Counted from the stretch's first letter, positions 1-6,345 are shown. The stretch: DNA of 8,995 nt from Pseudomonadota bacterium (GCA_023433185.1 JAEZEN010000582.1:1-8995), one strand, 5' to 3'. A program made the numbers and translations. The notes: generated by a model from the sequence alone, not told the origin.

Positions 1-502
1 TGTCCCAGTAGCGGTAGCCGACCGAAGGGCCGTGCTGCCGGAATTCCAGCCGGACGAAGTCCGACGGCCCGAACGGCGCCTCGGCGAAGAGCTTCGCCGC
101 GGCGAGCGGACCCGGGAAGTAGCGGTAGTTCTGGCTGACGGAGAGAACCCTGCCTGTCTCTGCGGCAAGATCGACCAAGGCCTTCGCCTCGGTCATCGAG
201 GATGCGAAGGGCTTCTCCAGCATGACATGACGCCCGGCTTCGAGCGCCGCCTGCGCCACCGCGAAATGCGCCTCGGTGCGCACCGTGCCGAGGACGAGCG
301 CGGCATCGGTGGCATCGAGCGCCGCCTCGAGATTCGGAAAGCAGCGCTCCGCGCCGATGCCGAGATCCGCCTGCAGGCGCTCCCGCGCTTCGTTCGAGGG
401 ATCGACATAGCCGACGACGTCGACGCCGGGCACCTTGGGCAGGACCGTCGAGGACCAGTTCAGTCCCCAATGCCCCAGCCCGACCTGGATGATCGTGGTC
501 AG
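1..502 (-). CDS. Gfo/Idh/MocA-family NAD(P)-dependent oxidoreductase, N-terminal 167 residues (cut by window edge)
   Basis: Probable sugar, inositol or related polyol dehydrogenase of the cytoplasm; the substrate cannot be told. The visible part is the Rossmann domain. It has a dinucleotide-binding GLGHWG (residues 8-13), an acidic D34 after the second strand that would favour NAD(H), the family EKP motif (96-98, LEKPFA) and NYR (125-127). The C-terminal substrate domain lies beyond base 1. The frame holds no ATG, GTG or TTG before the first strand (TTIIQVGLG), so I chose CTG at 502-500, which has GGAG seven bases upstream. The only stop between this frame and lpdA is the lpdA TGA itself. The gene starts 54 bp after lpdA on the same strand and is probably co-transcribed with it. 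Family assignment is firm; the start codon is an inference and the homopolymer at 520-529 makes it worth rechecking. Confidence 0.85.
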   Translation of the reverse strand, partial: MTTIIQVGLGHWGLNWSSTVLPKVPGVDVVGYVDPSNEARERLQADLGIGAERCFPNLEAALDATDAALVLGTVRTEAHFAVAQAALEAGRHVMLEKPFASSMTEAKALVDLAAETGRVLSVSQNYRYFPGPLAAAKLFAEAPFGPSDFVRLEFRQHGPSVGYRYWD

Positions 503-509
503 TGTTCTG

Positions 510-513
510 CTCC
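510..513 (-). promoter_or_regulatory. Ribosome binding site supporting a CTG start
   Basis: GGAG on the minus strand lies seven bases before the CTG at 502. It is the only Shine-Dalgarno-like element placed correctly for the oxidoreductase frame, and it decides the start in the absence of any standard start codon. Confidence 0.5.
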
Positions 514-519
514 GTCGTT

Positions 520-529
520 GGGGGGGGGG
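520..529. repeat. Homopolymer of ten G (ten C on the coding strand) between lpdA and the oxidoreductase
   Basis: Ten consecutive G residues on the plus strand sit in the 54-bp gap, about 18 to 27 bases upstream of the proposed CTG start. Runs this long are slippage-prone in replication and in sequencing. One extra base would place an ATG at 579-577, inside the end of lpdA, in frame with the oxidoreductase. Confidence 0.9.
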
Positions 530-556
530 ATCCAGATCGCGCGGATCGCCCGAAGG

Positions 557-1972
557 TCAGGTATGGAGGACGCGCCCATAGGCCGAGAGAACGCTCTCGT
601 GCATCGTCTCGGAGAGGGTCGGGTGCGGGAAGACCGCGTCGATGAGCTCCTGCTCGGTGGTCTCGAGGTTCATCGCGATCACGAAGCCCTGGATCAGTTC
701 GGTGACCTCCGCGCCGATCAGGTGGGCGCCAAGCAACTGGCCGGTCTTCTTGTCGAAGACCGTCTTGCACAGCCCCTCCGGCTCGCCGAGGGCGATCGCC
801 TTGCCGTTGCCGATGAAGGGGAAGCGGCCGACATTGACCTCGTAGCCCGCCTCCTTCGCGCGCTTCTCGGTCAGGCCCACGGAGGCGCCCTGCGGGTTGC
901 AGTAGGTGCAGCCCGGGATCTTGAGCTTGTCCATCGCATGCGGGTGCTTGCCGGCGATGGCCTCGACGCAGATCACCCCTTCATGCTCGGCCTTGTGTGC
1001 GAGCATCGGCGGGCCGGCCACGTCGCCGATGGCGTAGATTCCGGGAACGCTGGTCTTGCCGTACGGATCGGCGACGACGATGCCGCGCTCGGTCTTCACG
1101 CCGAGCTTCTCGAGGCCGAGATTCTCGATGTTGCCGACGACGCCGACGGCGGAGATGACACGGTCGACGGTCAGGTCCTCCTTCTTGCCGTCCTTGGCCT
1201 CGATGGTCGCGGTGACGCTGTCCTTGCCCTTCTTGAGACCCGAGACCTTGGTCTCGGTGAGGATGCGGATGCCCTGCTTCTCGAAGCGCTTGCGGGCGGC
1301 CGCGGCGATCTCCTCGTCCTCGACCGGCAGGATCTGCGGCAGGATCTCGACGACGGTGACGTCGACGCCCATCGTCCGGTAGAAGGACGCGAACTCGATG
1401 CCGATCGCGCCGGAACCGACGACCAGGAGTGACTTCGGCATTTTCTCGGGCGCCATCGCCTCGAAATAGGTCCAGACGAGCTTTCCGTCGGGCTCGAGGC
1501 CCGGCAGCGCCCGCGGACGGGCGCCGGTCGCCACGATGATGTTCTTCGCCGTGTAGTCGCCGCCGCCCAGCGCCCCTTTGGGCGGGCTTTCCGAGGCCTT
1601 GACCGAGATCTTGCCGGGGGCGTCGATGGTGGCGGTGCCCCAGATCACGTCGATCTTGTTCTTCTTGAGGAGGAACTGGACACCCGCCGAGAGCTGGGTG
1701 GCGACGCCGCGCGAGCGCTTCACCACGGCGGCCGCGTCGTAGGCGACGTTGCTCGCCGACAGGCCGTAGTCCTTGGCATGCTCCATGTAGTGGAATATCT
1801 CGGCCGAGCGCAGCAGCGCCTTGGTCGGGATGCAGCCCCAGTTGAGGCAGATGCCGCCGAGATAGGACTTCTCGATCACGGCCGTCTTCAGGCCGAGCTG
1901 CGCGGCGCGGATCGCGGCCACGTAGCCACCGGGTCCCGAGCCGATGATGATCACGTCGTAGGAGTTGGCCAT
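557..1972 (-). CDS. lpdA: Dihydrolipoyl dehydrogenase (E3 component)
   Basis: FAD flavoprotein that reoxidises dihydrolipoamide with NAD+ for the 2-oxoacid dehydrogenase complexes (pyruvate, 2-oxoglutarate, branched-chain) and glycine cleavage; cytoplasmic. It has 471 residues, normal for E3, with no N-terminal lipoyl domain. In order: FAD-binding GSGPGG (11-16); redox-active disulphide C42/C47 in GGICLNWGCIPTK; ATG near 148-150; NAD-binding GSGAIG (186-191); second FAD motif AIGD (314-317); and the dimer-interface catalytic pair in HPTLSE (H450, E455). All key residues are present. The start ATG has GAGG upstream (GAGGAACTTGACATG). It lies 30 bp after the serine hydrolase and 54 bp before an oxidoreductase on the same strand. 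In many alphaproteobacteria lpdA follows pdhABC and precedes lipA; none of these is here, so the complex it serves cannot be read from context. Confidence 0.97.
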   Translation of the reverse strand: MANSYDVIIIGSGPGGYVAAIRAAQLGLKTAVIEKSYLGGICLNWGCIPTKALLRSAEIFHYMEHAKDYGLSASNVAYDAAAVVKRSRGVATQLSAGVQFLLKKNKIDVIWGTATIDAPGKISVKASESPPKGALGGGDYTAKNIIVATGARPRALPGLEPDGKLVWTYFEAMAPEKMPKSLLVVGSGAIGIEFASFYRTMGVDVTVVEILPQILPVEDEEIAAAARKRFEKQGIRILTETKVSGLKKGKDSVTATIEAKDGKKEDLTVDRVISAVGVVGNIENLGLEKLGVKTERGIVVADPYGKTSVPGIYAIGDVAGPPMLAHKAEHEGVICVEAIAGKHPHAMDKLKIPGCTYCNPQGASVGLTEKRAKEAGYEVNVGRFPFIGNGKAIALGEPEGLCKTVFDKKTGQLLGAHLIGAEVTELIQGFVIAMNLETTEQELIDAVFPHPTLSETMHESVLSAYGRVLHT

Positions 1973-2002
1973 GTCAAGTTCCTCGAGAGTCCCTGAGCGT
2001 TT

Positions 2003-3529
2003 CTATTGGGCCGCGACGCGGGCGAACGTACCCTGGCCGTGCTGGTCGAAGAGGTCGATGGTCAGGCTGTCGGCGGATGCGCCGTCCGCCGAGGCGAACG
2101 CGGCCCGCACGGTGTGCTCACCCTCGTCGCCGAGACCGACGAAGTCGAACAGGAAGGCGTCGCGGTCGAAGTGGCGAAGCGCGAAGGGGCGCCTGCCGGG
2201 GCCGAGATGGAGCACCAGGCCACCGCTGCCGTCCAGCATCACCTCCGCATCGCCGTAGTAGTCGCTGGCATAGAGCCCGGCATAGGCCGCGGCCGGCATC
2301 GCGGGCGACGGCTCGGCCGGCGCCGTATAGGCATGCCGCGGGATCATCGCGGCGAAGGCCTCCTCGAGGAGCGGCAGGTAGTCCATCCTGGGTTCGCCGA
2401 GCTGGAGCGTATCGATGAAGGCGTTGGTGATCACCTCCGGGGCGCCGGTCGGGAAGGCGTTGGTCAGCACGACGATGCCGAAGCGGTCGGCCGGAAGCAG
2501 GGTCACCTCGGTCCGCGCGCCGAGCAGGAACGCGCCGGCGTGACTGAGGCGGATGGCGCCGTCGTCGCCGTAGTCGACGTTCCAGCCGAGGCCGTAGAAC
2601 TGCGCGCGGCTGCCGTCGCGGCTGAGGCCGCGGACAACGTGCGGAAGGTGTGTCTCGGCGAGGGCAGCGGCGTCGACGACCTGCCGCCCCTCGAACATGC
2701 CGCCGTTCAGTTGCAGGATCATCCAGTTCGCCATGTCGCGGGCGGTCGAGCTCACGCCCCCGGCCGGTGACTGGGCGTCGGGATGACGCTCGAAGCGTGG
2801 CCTCGCGACGCCGTCCTCGATGGCGTGAATGAGGGCCCGGTTCTCGGCGGCGCGGAAGTCGGCATGCCGGGGGCTGGAGCGCGTCATGCCGAGCGGCGCG
2901 AAGACGCGCGCTTCGATGAGGTCCTCCCAGGTCGTCCCCGCCGCCATCGCGGCAGCCACCCCGGCCTCGGTGAGCATGAAGTTGGTATAGGCGTAGGAAT
3001 CCCGGAACCCGCCGGTTGGCCGGAGGTAGCGGAAGCGGTGGAGGATCTCGTCGCGGTCGAAACCGAGATCCTCGAGCAGGTCGCCGGCCTGGGGCGGCAT
3101 GCCGGTCCGGTGCGAGAACATGTCGGCGAGCGTCACCTCGCTCGTCACCCAGGGATCGAGCATGCGGAAGCCGGGATCGAGGTCCGCGCTGCGGCTGTTC
3201 CACGCAACCGTGCCGTCGCCGACGACGGCGGCCACCGCGGTCGAGGCGATCGGCTTGGAGACGGACGCAATCTGGAAGATCGTGTCGGCGTCGACGGCCG
3301 CGTCGGTGCCGGCCTCCCGCACCCCGTATCCCTTGACGTGGATCACCTCGTCGCCGACCACCACGGCGACGGCGATGCCCGGCACCGCGGTCCTGGCGAG
3401 CACGTCGTCGACGATGGCGTCGAGCTTCGGCAGCGCCGCCCGCACGGCCTCCGGGGTGATCTCGGCGGCAAGCGCCGGTGCGGCGACGAGGAAGGCGGTG
3501 GCCGAGAACAGCGCCGCAGCTACTCGCAT
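2003..3529 (-). CDS. Secreted serine hydrolase of the class C beta-lactamase / penicillin-binding-protein family
   Basis: Serine hydrolase with the beta-lactamase fold, exported to the periplasm; the substrate (a D-amino peptide, ester or amide) is unknown. The 508 residues start with a signal peptide (MRVAAALFSATAFLVAAPALA, cleavage near residue 21-22). The nucleophile motif SVSK is at S89/K92, the second motif YTN at Y181/N183, and SHAG (H330, G332) replaces the KTG box, as in many esterase and peptidase members. Residues about 405-508 form an extra beta-rich C-terminal domain of the DUF3471 kind. A longer reading to 3619 adds a basic stretch without sense, so I chose ATG 3529. It has GGAG seven bases upstream inside the last codons of the preceding gene, giving a 10-bp overlap and probable translational coupling. 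It is not evidence of antibiotic resistance: family members with HxG are mostly not beta-lactamases. Confidence 0.9.
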   Translation of the reverse strand: MRVAAALFSATAFLVAAPALAAEITPEAVRAALPKLDAIVDDVLARTAVPGIAVAVVVGDEVIHVKGYGVREAGTDAAVDADTIFQIASVSKPIASTAVAAVVGDGTVAWNSRSADLDPGFRMLDPWVTSEVTLADMFSHRTGMPPQAGDLLEDLGFDRDEILHRFRYLRPTGGFRDSYAYTNFMLTEAGVAAAMAAGTTWEDLIEARVFAPLGMTRSSPRHADFRAAENRALIHAIEDGVARPRFERHPDAQSPAGGVSSTARDMANWMILQLNGGMFEGRQVVDAAALAETHLPHVVRGLSRDGSRAQFYGLGWNVDYGDDGAIRLSHAGAFLLGARTEVTLLPADRFGIVVLTNAFPTGAPEVITNAFIDTLQLGEPRMDYLPLLEEAFAAMIPRHAYTAPAEPSPAMPAAAYAGLYASDYYGDAEVMLDGSGGLVLHLGPGRRPFALRHFDRDAFLFDFVGLGDEGEHTVRAAFASADGASADSLTIDLFDQHGQGTFARVAAQ

Positions 3530-3834
3530 TGGGCGTCTCCGACTTCGAGATCGAACTGCCGCGCGCCCACCATCGGCTCGGCAAGCGGAACGTCGACAAT
3601 TCTCACCGTGACCGTGCAACGCTCCGTCCTGAGTTCGTAGACGTCGTCGCCTGCCGTGGTGATCGCAAGGATCGGCTCCTCGTACGCGAGCGCATCGTGG
3701 ACGCGCGGATCGGACACGATGGTGCTGATCTCGCGGGCGCTCTGCCAGTAGGGCGGCAGGGCGGCGCCGGCGGCCGCCGCGCTCAACCCGAGCGCTGCCG
3801 CTGCCAGGGGAATCGTCGTGGAAGCCCGGATCAT
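3520..3834 (-). CDS. Small secreted protein with two cysteines, function unknown
   Basis: I do not recognise this 104-residue protein. It begins with a clear signal peptide (charged MIRAS, then an Ala/Leu-rich core, cleavage near AGA/ALPP around residues 23-25). The mature part of about 80 residues has a predicted alpha/beta mix and two cysteines (in ERCTV and at the penultimate position, DAQCE) that could form one disulphide. It carries many acidic residues. ATG 3834 was chosen over the in-frame upstream start at 3909 because a strong GGAGG lies eight bases before it and the signal peptide begins there. Its stop overlaps the serine hydrolase start by 10 bp, so the two are made together and exported to the same compartment; partnership (stabiliser, inhibitor or accessory subunit) is inference only. 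Confidence 0.75.
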   Translation of the reverse strand: MIRASTTIPLAAAALGLSAAAAGAALPPYWQSAREISTIVSDPRVHDALAYEEPILAITTAGDDVYELRTERCTVTVRIVDVPLAEPMVGARQFDLEVGDAQCE

Positions 3835-3842
3835 CGCCCCTT

Positions 3843-3847
3843 CCTCC
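3843..3847 (-). promoter_or_regulatory. Strong Shine-Dalgarno site deciding the start of the small secreted protein
   Basis: GGAGG on the minus strand lies eight bases before ATG 3834. It argues against the longer in-frame reading from 3909, which would bury the signal peptide 25 residues in. Confidence 0.7.
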
Positions 3848-3924
3848 CGTGTATTCGGTTGTTGAGATAGCATGCGGAACGTCCCATCCCTAGCTTGCCG
3901 GACGCACATCTGCCATGTCTGGGA

Positions 3925-3954
3925 GCCGAGAATCCGCCGGAGCGGTGGCTCGGC
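3925..3954. other. Hairpin in the divergent intergenic region
   Basis: GCCGAG (3925-3930) pairs with CTCGGC (3949-3954). After a symmetric 3x3 internal loop, CCGC (3934-3937) pairs with GCGG (3942-3945) around a four-base loop. It lies between the start of the small secreted protein and the phosphoesterase gene, in the upstream region of both. No T-tract follows, so it is not a standard terminator. It could be an operator or leader structure. The rest of 3835-4032 shows no promoter I would defend. Confidence 0.35.
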
Positions 3955-4032
3955 GAACCGTCGCGAAACCTTTGCCGTCGCGGCGTATCACTTGGCAGAG
4001 GCGCGCGGGGCGAAGCCTGGAAGGAAGTTCTG

Positions 4033-4833
4033 ATGCGCCTCCTCGTCGTGGCGGACCTTCACTACTCGCTGCCCCAGTATGACTGGGTGGCCAGCGTCGC
4101 CGCGGATTTCGACGTGGTCATCATCGCCGGCGACCATCTCGACCTCGGTTCGTCCGTGGACGCGAGCGCCCAGATCGTCGTGATCGGACGGTACCTGGCC
4201 CGCCTCCGGGAGAAGACCCGCCTGATCATCTGTTCCGGCAATCACGACCTCGATTCGCGCACCAGTGAGGGCGAGAAGGTGGCCCGCTGGGTGCGGAGCG
4301 TGCCCGACACGATCCGCGACGGGCAGTCCGTCACCATCGGCGACGTGCTGTTCTCCGTCTGCGCCTGGTGGGACGGGCCCACCGAACAGGCCGCGATCGG
4401 CGAGCAGTTCCGCCGGGACGCCGCAGTCGAGAAGGCCACCTGGATCTGGGTCTATCACGCGCCCCCGAGCCAGTCTCCGACGAGTTGGGGAGGCAACCGG
4501 TCCTATGGCGATGTGGCGTTGACCGGATGGATCGAGGAATACCAGCCCGACATCGTCTTCGCCGGCCACGTCCACCAGGCGCCCTTCGTCAAGGAAGGCT
4601 CCTGGGTCGACCGGGTCGGCCGCACCTGGGTCTTCAATGCCGGCCATCAATACGGCGCTCCCCCCGCCCATCTCATCGTCGACACCGAGGCTGGCGAAGT
4701 TCTGTGGCTGTCCGCGGCAGGGAGCGAGACGGTGAAGCTGGACCGTCCGCTGGTGCGCCCGGTCGAGCGGCTGACCGCCGCGCCGGCCTGGCTCACATCC
4801 GCGGATCGTCGGTCCGTTCCGGGCCAGGACTGA
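4033..4833 (+). CDS. Calcineurin-like metallophosphoesterase
   Basis: Cytoplasmic (no signal peptide) dinuclear-metal phosphoesterase of 266 residues. All family metal and catalytic motifs are present in order: DLH (D8, H10), GDH (G33, D34), GNHD (69-72), a lone His in VYHAPP (H142), and GHVH (H179, H181). This set occurs in phosphodiesterases, cAMP phosphodiesterases, nucleases and phosphatases, so the substrate is open. The ATG at 4033 has GGAAG upstream and starts directly at the first beta strand (MRLLVVADLH); a reading from 3895 would add an unstructured leader. The last 41 bp overlap the convergent cyclic-nucleotide-binding gene, so neither gene has room for an ordinary terminator between them. 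A link to cyclic nucleotide turnover would be tempting but is only suggested by position. Confidence 0.92.
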   Translation: MRLLVVADLHYSLPQYDWVASVAADFDVVIIAGDHLDLGSSVDASAQIVVIGRYLARLREKTRLIICSGNHDLDSRTSEGEKVARWVRSVPDTIRDGQSVTIGDVLFSVCAWWDGPTEQAAIGEQFRRDAAVEKATWIWVYHAPPSQSPTSWGGNRSYGDVALTGWIEEYQPDIVFAGHVHQAPFVKEGSWVDRVGRTWVFNAGHQYGAPPAHLIVDTEAGEVLWLSAAGSETVKLDRPLVRPVERLTAAPAWLTSADRRSVPGQD

Positions 4834-5293
4834 AGTCCCTGCCCTGCTGAACCGTCAGCACCTCAAGGACCTCGCCCACCATCCCAAGATGATCGTCCCG
4901 GCCGTCGTATTGTCGCTTGACGTCGACGAGATACGTCGTCGCCGCGTTGAGGCGCTGCGCGAGCAGCCGGGCCAGATGGAACGCCAGTTCGGGATGCTCC
5001 CTGAGGAAGAGCGCCGCGTCGGGCGGGGCGCGGACGGTCACCGGGCTCCGGGCCACGACCGTGGCGGTATGGGGAAGGCCGAGGAGGGCCGACATCTCTC
5101 CGAAGACGGCGCCGGGATCGGCGATCGTGGCAACCATCGTGCCACCGCGCCTGACCTCAACCTCGCCATCTACCAGAATGAGGAGTCGGCCGGAGCGTTT
5201 CCCCTCTTCGAAGAGAACCGTGCCCGGCGCGCAGAGTTCAGTCGGGGCATCGCCGCAGGTCGCGAGGATGCCGGACGCCGTGTCGATGATCAT
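4793..5293 (-). CDS. Stand-alone cyclic nucleotide-binding domain protein (Crp-like sensor without DNA-binding domain)
   Basis: A 166-residue protein whose body (about 15-120) is a cNMP-binding beta-roll: FEEGKRSGRLLILVDGEVEV, then the phosphate-binding cassette FGEMSALLGLPHTATV (64-79). A helical tail (about 100-150: LARLLAQRLNAATTYLVDVK, then HLGMVGEVLEVL) follows, and there is no helix-turn-helix. It is therefore a ligand sensor or partner protein, not by itself a transcription factor of the Crp/Fnr kind. The cassette keeps Glu66 but has His at the place of the usual phosphate-contacting Arg, so cNMP binding is uncertain. ATG 5293 was chosen because the fold begins there; upstream in-frame starts (to 5554) encode an Arg-rich non-protein-like leader. 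It is transcribed divergently from thuA and overlaps the phosphoesterase tail to tail. Confidence 0.88.
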   Translation of the reverse strand: MIIDTASGILATCGDAPTELCAPGTVLFEEGKRSGRLLILVDGEVEVRRGGTMVATIADPGAVFGEMSALLGLPHTATVVARSPVTVRAPPDAALFLREHPELAFHLARLLAQRLNAATTYLVDVKRQYDGRDDHLGMVGEVLEVLTVQQGRDFSPGPERTDDPRM

Positions 5294-5344
5294 CGCTCTC
5301 GCCTGTCCTCGGGCGTCACGCGTCGCGCAAGTCCGGGCTTGCAG

Positions 5345-5354
5345 GAGCGCGCTC
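5345..5354. repeat. Perfect 10-bp palindrome GAGCGCGCTC
   Basis: Self-complementary decamer 52 bp upstream of the cyclic-nucleotide-binding gene. In GC-rich DNA such a site can arise by chance, and no function is claimed. Confidence 0.3.
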
Positions 5355-5386
5355 GCCCCGCCCGGATTGGGATTCCGTCCCCTTGA

Positions 5387-5401
5387 GCGTGTGCGACACG
5401 C
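5387..5401. promoter_or_regulatory. Perfect inverted repeat GCGTGT-GCG-ACACGC, possible operator
   Basis: Six-base arms around a three-base centre lie 94 bp upstream of the cyclic-nucleotide-binding gene and 158 bp upstream of thuA. The layout suits a dimeric regulator. No binding family is recognised. Confidence 0.35.
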
Positions 5402-5468
5402 ACGAAGTCCCTCGTTGTGCAGTGCCATAATAACGGATTTCCACCGGAACGCGAGAAAATTGCGGGGA

Positions 5469-5491
5469 GCGAGGCTTGTAAAGCGCCTCGC
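5469..5491. repeat. Inverted repeat with 7-bp arms (GCGAGGC / GCCTCGC)
   Basis: Perfect seven-base arms separated by nine bases (TTGTAAAGC). It overlaps the possible -35 element (TTGTAA, 5476-5481) of the proposed thuA promoter, so it could be a regulator site covering the promoter. It has no T-run and is not a terminator. Confidence 0.4.
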
Positions 5492-5505
5492 GTCGTGTCT
5501 ATGCA
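5476..5505 (+). promoter_or_regulatory. Possible sigma-70 promoter of the thuA operon
   Basis: TTGTAA (5476-5481) and TATGCA (5500-5505, within CTATGC) are 18 bases apart, a fair match to the alphaproteobacterial housekeeping consensus. Transcription would begin near 5512, at the edge of the LacI-type palindrome, leaving a leader of about 48 bases. The match is moderate. Confidence 0.35.
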
Positions 5506-5512
5506 GCCCGCG

Positions 5513-5532
5513 CTCCCAAAGCGGTTTGGGAG
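5513..5532. promoter_or_regulatory. LacI-family-type operator in front of thuA
   Basis: CTCCCAAAGCGGTTTGGGAG is an inverted repeat with eight perfect bases per arm; only the pair flanking the central CG fails to match. The core AAGCGGTT fits the LacI/GalR-family consensus AAnCGnTT with a central CG. It ends 15 bp before the thuA ribosome binding site and would cover the start of transcription, the usual place for a repressor. The known regulator of rhizobial thu operons is of the LacI family. No LacI gene is in the window. It could also form a stable hairpin in the mRNA leader. Confidence 0.6.
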
Positions 5533-5547
5533 GTGGCTGACGTCCGT

Positions 5548-5551
5548 GGAG
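5548..5551 (+). promoter_or_regulatory. Ribosome binding site deciding the thuA start
   Basis: GGAG lies eight bases before ATG 5560. The alternative in-frame GTG at 5533 directly abuts the palindrome and has no site at proper distance. Confidence 0.65.
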
Positions 5552-5559
5552 CAACGCGC

Positions 5560-6345
5560 ATGGCGATCCGTACCGTAGTCTGGGGTGAGAACATTCACGA
5601 CCGCGAGAACAGCGTGGTTCGCGAAATCTATCCTCATGGGATGCACGGCGCGATCGCCGATGCCCTCAACGAGGACCCGTCGATCGAGGCGACCACCGCG
5701 ACGCTCGAACAGCCCGAGCACGGCCTTTCGGTCGAACGGCTCGCCAATACCGACGTCCTGACGTGGTGGGGACATCGCGCCCACGGCAAGGTCGAGGACG
5801 CCATCGTCGACCGCGTCGCCGAGCGCGTATGGCAGGGAATGGGACTCATCGTGCTCCATTCTGGCCACTTCTCGAAGATATTCAGGAAGCTCATGGGCAC
5901 GCCCTGCGCCCTCAAGTGGCGCGAAGCGGGCGAGAAGGAGCGGGTCTGGGTCATCAATCCCGGCCACCCCATCGCCCAGGGCCTGGATGCGAGTTTCGTC
6001 GTGCCCCAGACCGAGATGTACGGCGAGCCCTTCGTGGTGCCGGAGCCGATGGAGACGGTGTTCATCAGCTGGTACGACGGCGGGGAGGTCTTCCGCTCCG
6101 GTCTCACGTTCCAGCGCGGCGCCGGGCGGATCTTCTACTTCTCGCCGGGCCACGAGGTCTACCCCATCTACCATGACCGGAACGTGCGCCAGGTGCTGCG
6201 GAACGCCGTGAAGTGGGCGGCCAACCCCTCCCCGGCATGGACCACGGTGTCGACTGCGCCGAACGTGCCGACCGAAGTCGCACCGGAGCCCCTCACCCAG
6301 CGCGGCCCGAGCCTGCACGCCGCCGGCGAGGAAGGCTTCAAGTAG
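5560..6345 (+). CDS. ThuA-like (trehalose utilisation) family protein
   Basis: Cytoplasmic 261-residue protein of the ThuA family, whose fold resembles class I glutamine amidotransferases without their catalytic Cys triad. Recognisable conserved stretches are TWWGHRAH (68-75), [14 protein letters not shown] (95-108), NPGHPIAQG (133-141), EMYGEPF (152-158) and [11 protein letters not shown] (194-204), rich in His and acidic residues. In rhizobia ThuA acts with the dehydrogenase ThuB in assimilating trehalose, maltitol and sucrose isomers through 3-keto derivatives. A Gfo/Idh/MocA dehydrogenase follows after 24 bp here, so a comparable sugar route is likely, but the sugar is not known. No thuEFGK-type ABC transporter is seen. 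The last 40 residues are Pro/Thr-rich and probably disordered. Family membership is clear; orthology to thuA itself is not established. Confidence 0.88.
   Translation: MAIRTVVWGENIHDRENSVVREIYPHGMHGAIADALNEDPSIEATTATLEQPEHGLSVERLANTDVLTWWGHRAHGKVEDAIVDRVAERVWQGMGLIVLHSGHFSKIFRKLMGTPCALKWREAGEKERVWVINPGHPIAQGLDASFVVPQTEMYGEPFVVPEPMETVFISWYDGGEVFRSGLTFQRGAGRIFYFSPGHEVYPIYHDRNVRQVLRNAVKWAANPSPAWTTVSTAPNVPTEVAPEPLTQRGPSLHAAGEEGFK

Noticed and set aside
32..1432. Long plus-strand open frame (466 codons) opposite the oxidoreductase and lpdA
   Set aside because: It is antisense to two well-supported genes; its protein is Arg/Asp/Gly-rich with no recognisable domain, as expected from high-GC codon shadowing.
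2003..3529. A beta-lactamase resistance gene
   Set aside because: The third motif is HAG rather than KTG and there is a C-terminal accessory domain; this points to a general serine hydrolase.
2118..3599. Minus-strand open frame of 493 codons overlapping the serine hydrolase in another frame
   Set aside because: Arg/Pro-rich translation without motifs; the overlapping frame has a signal peptide, SxxK, YxN and HxG.
2783..3640. Plus-strand open frame of 285 codons opposite the serine hydrolase
   Set aside because: Low-complexity Gly/Arg/Val/Asp composition with no ribosome site or motif; antisense shadow.
4793..5554. A full Crp/Fnr transcription factor with extended N-terminus
   Set aside because: No helix-turn-helix follows the sensor domain and the upstream extension is Arg-rich non-coding-like sequence without a usable ribosome site.
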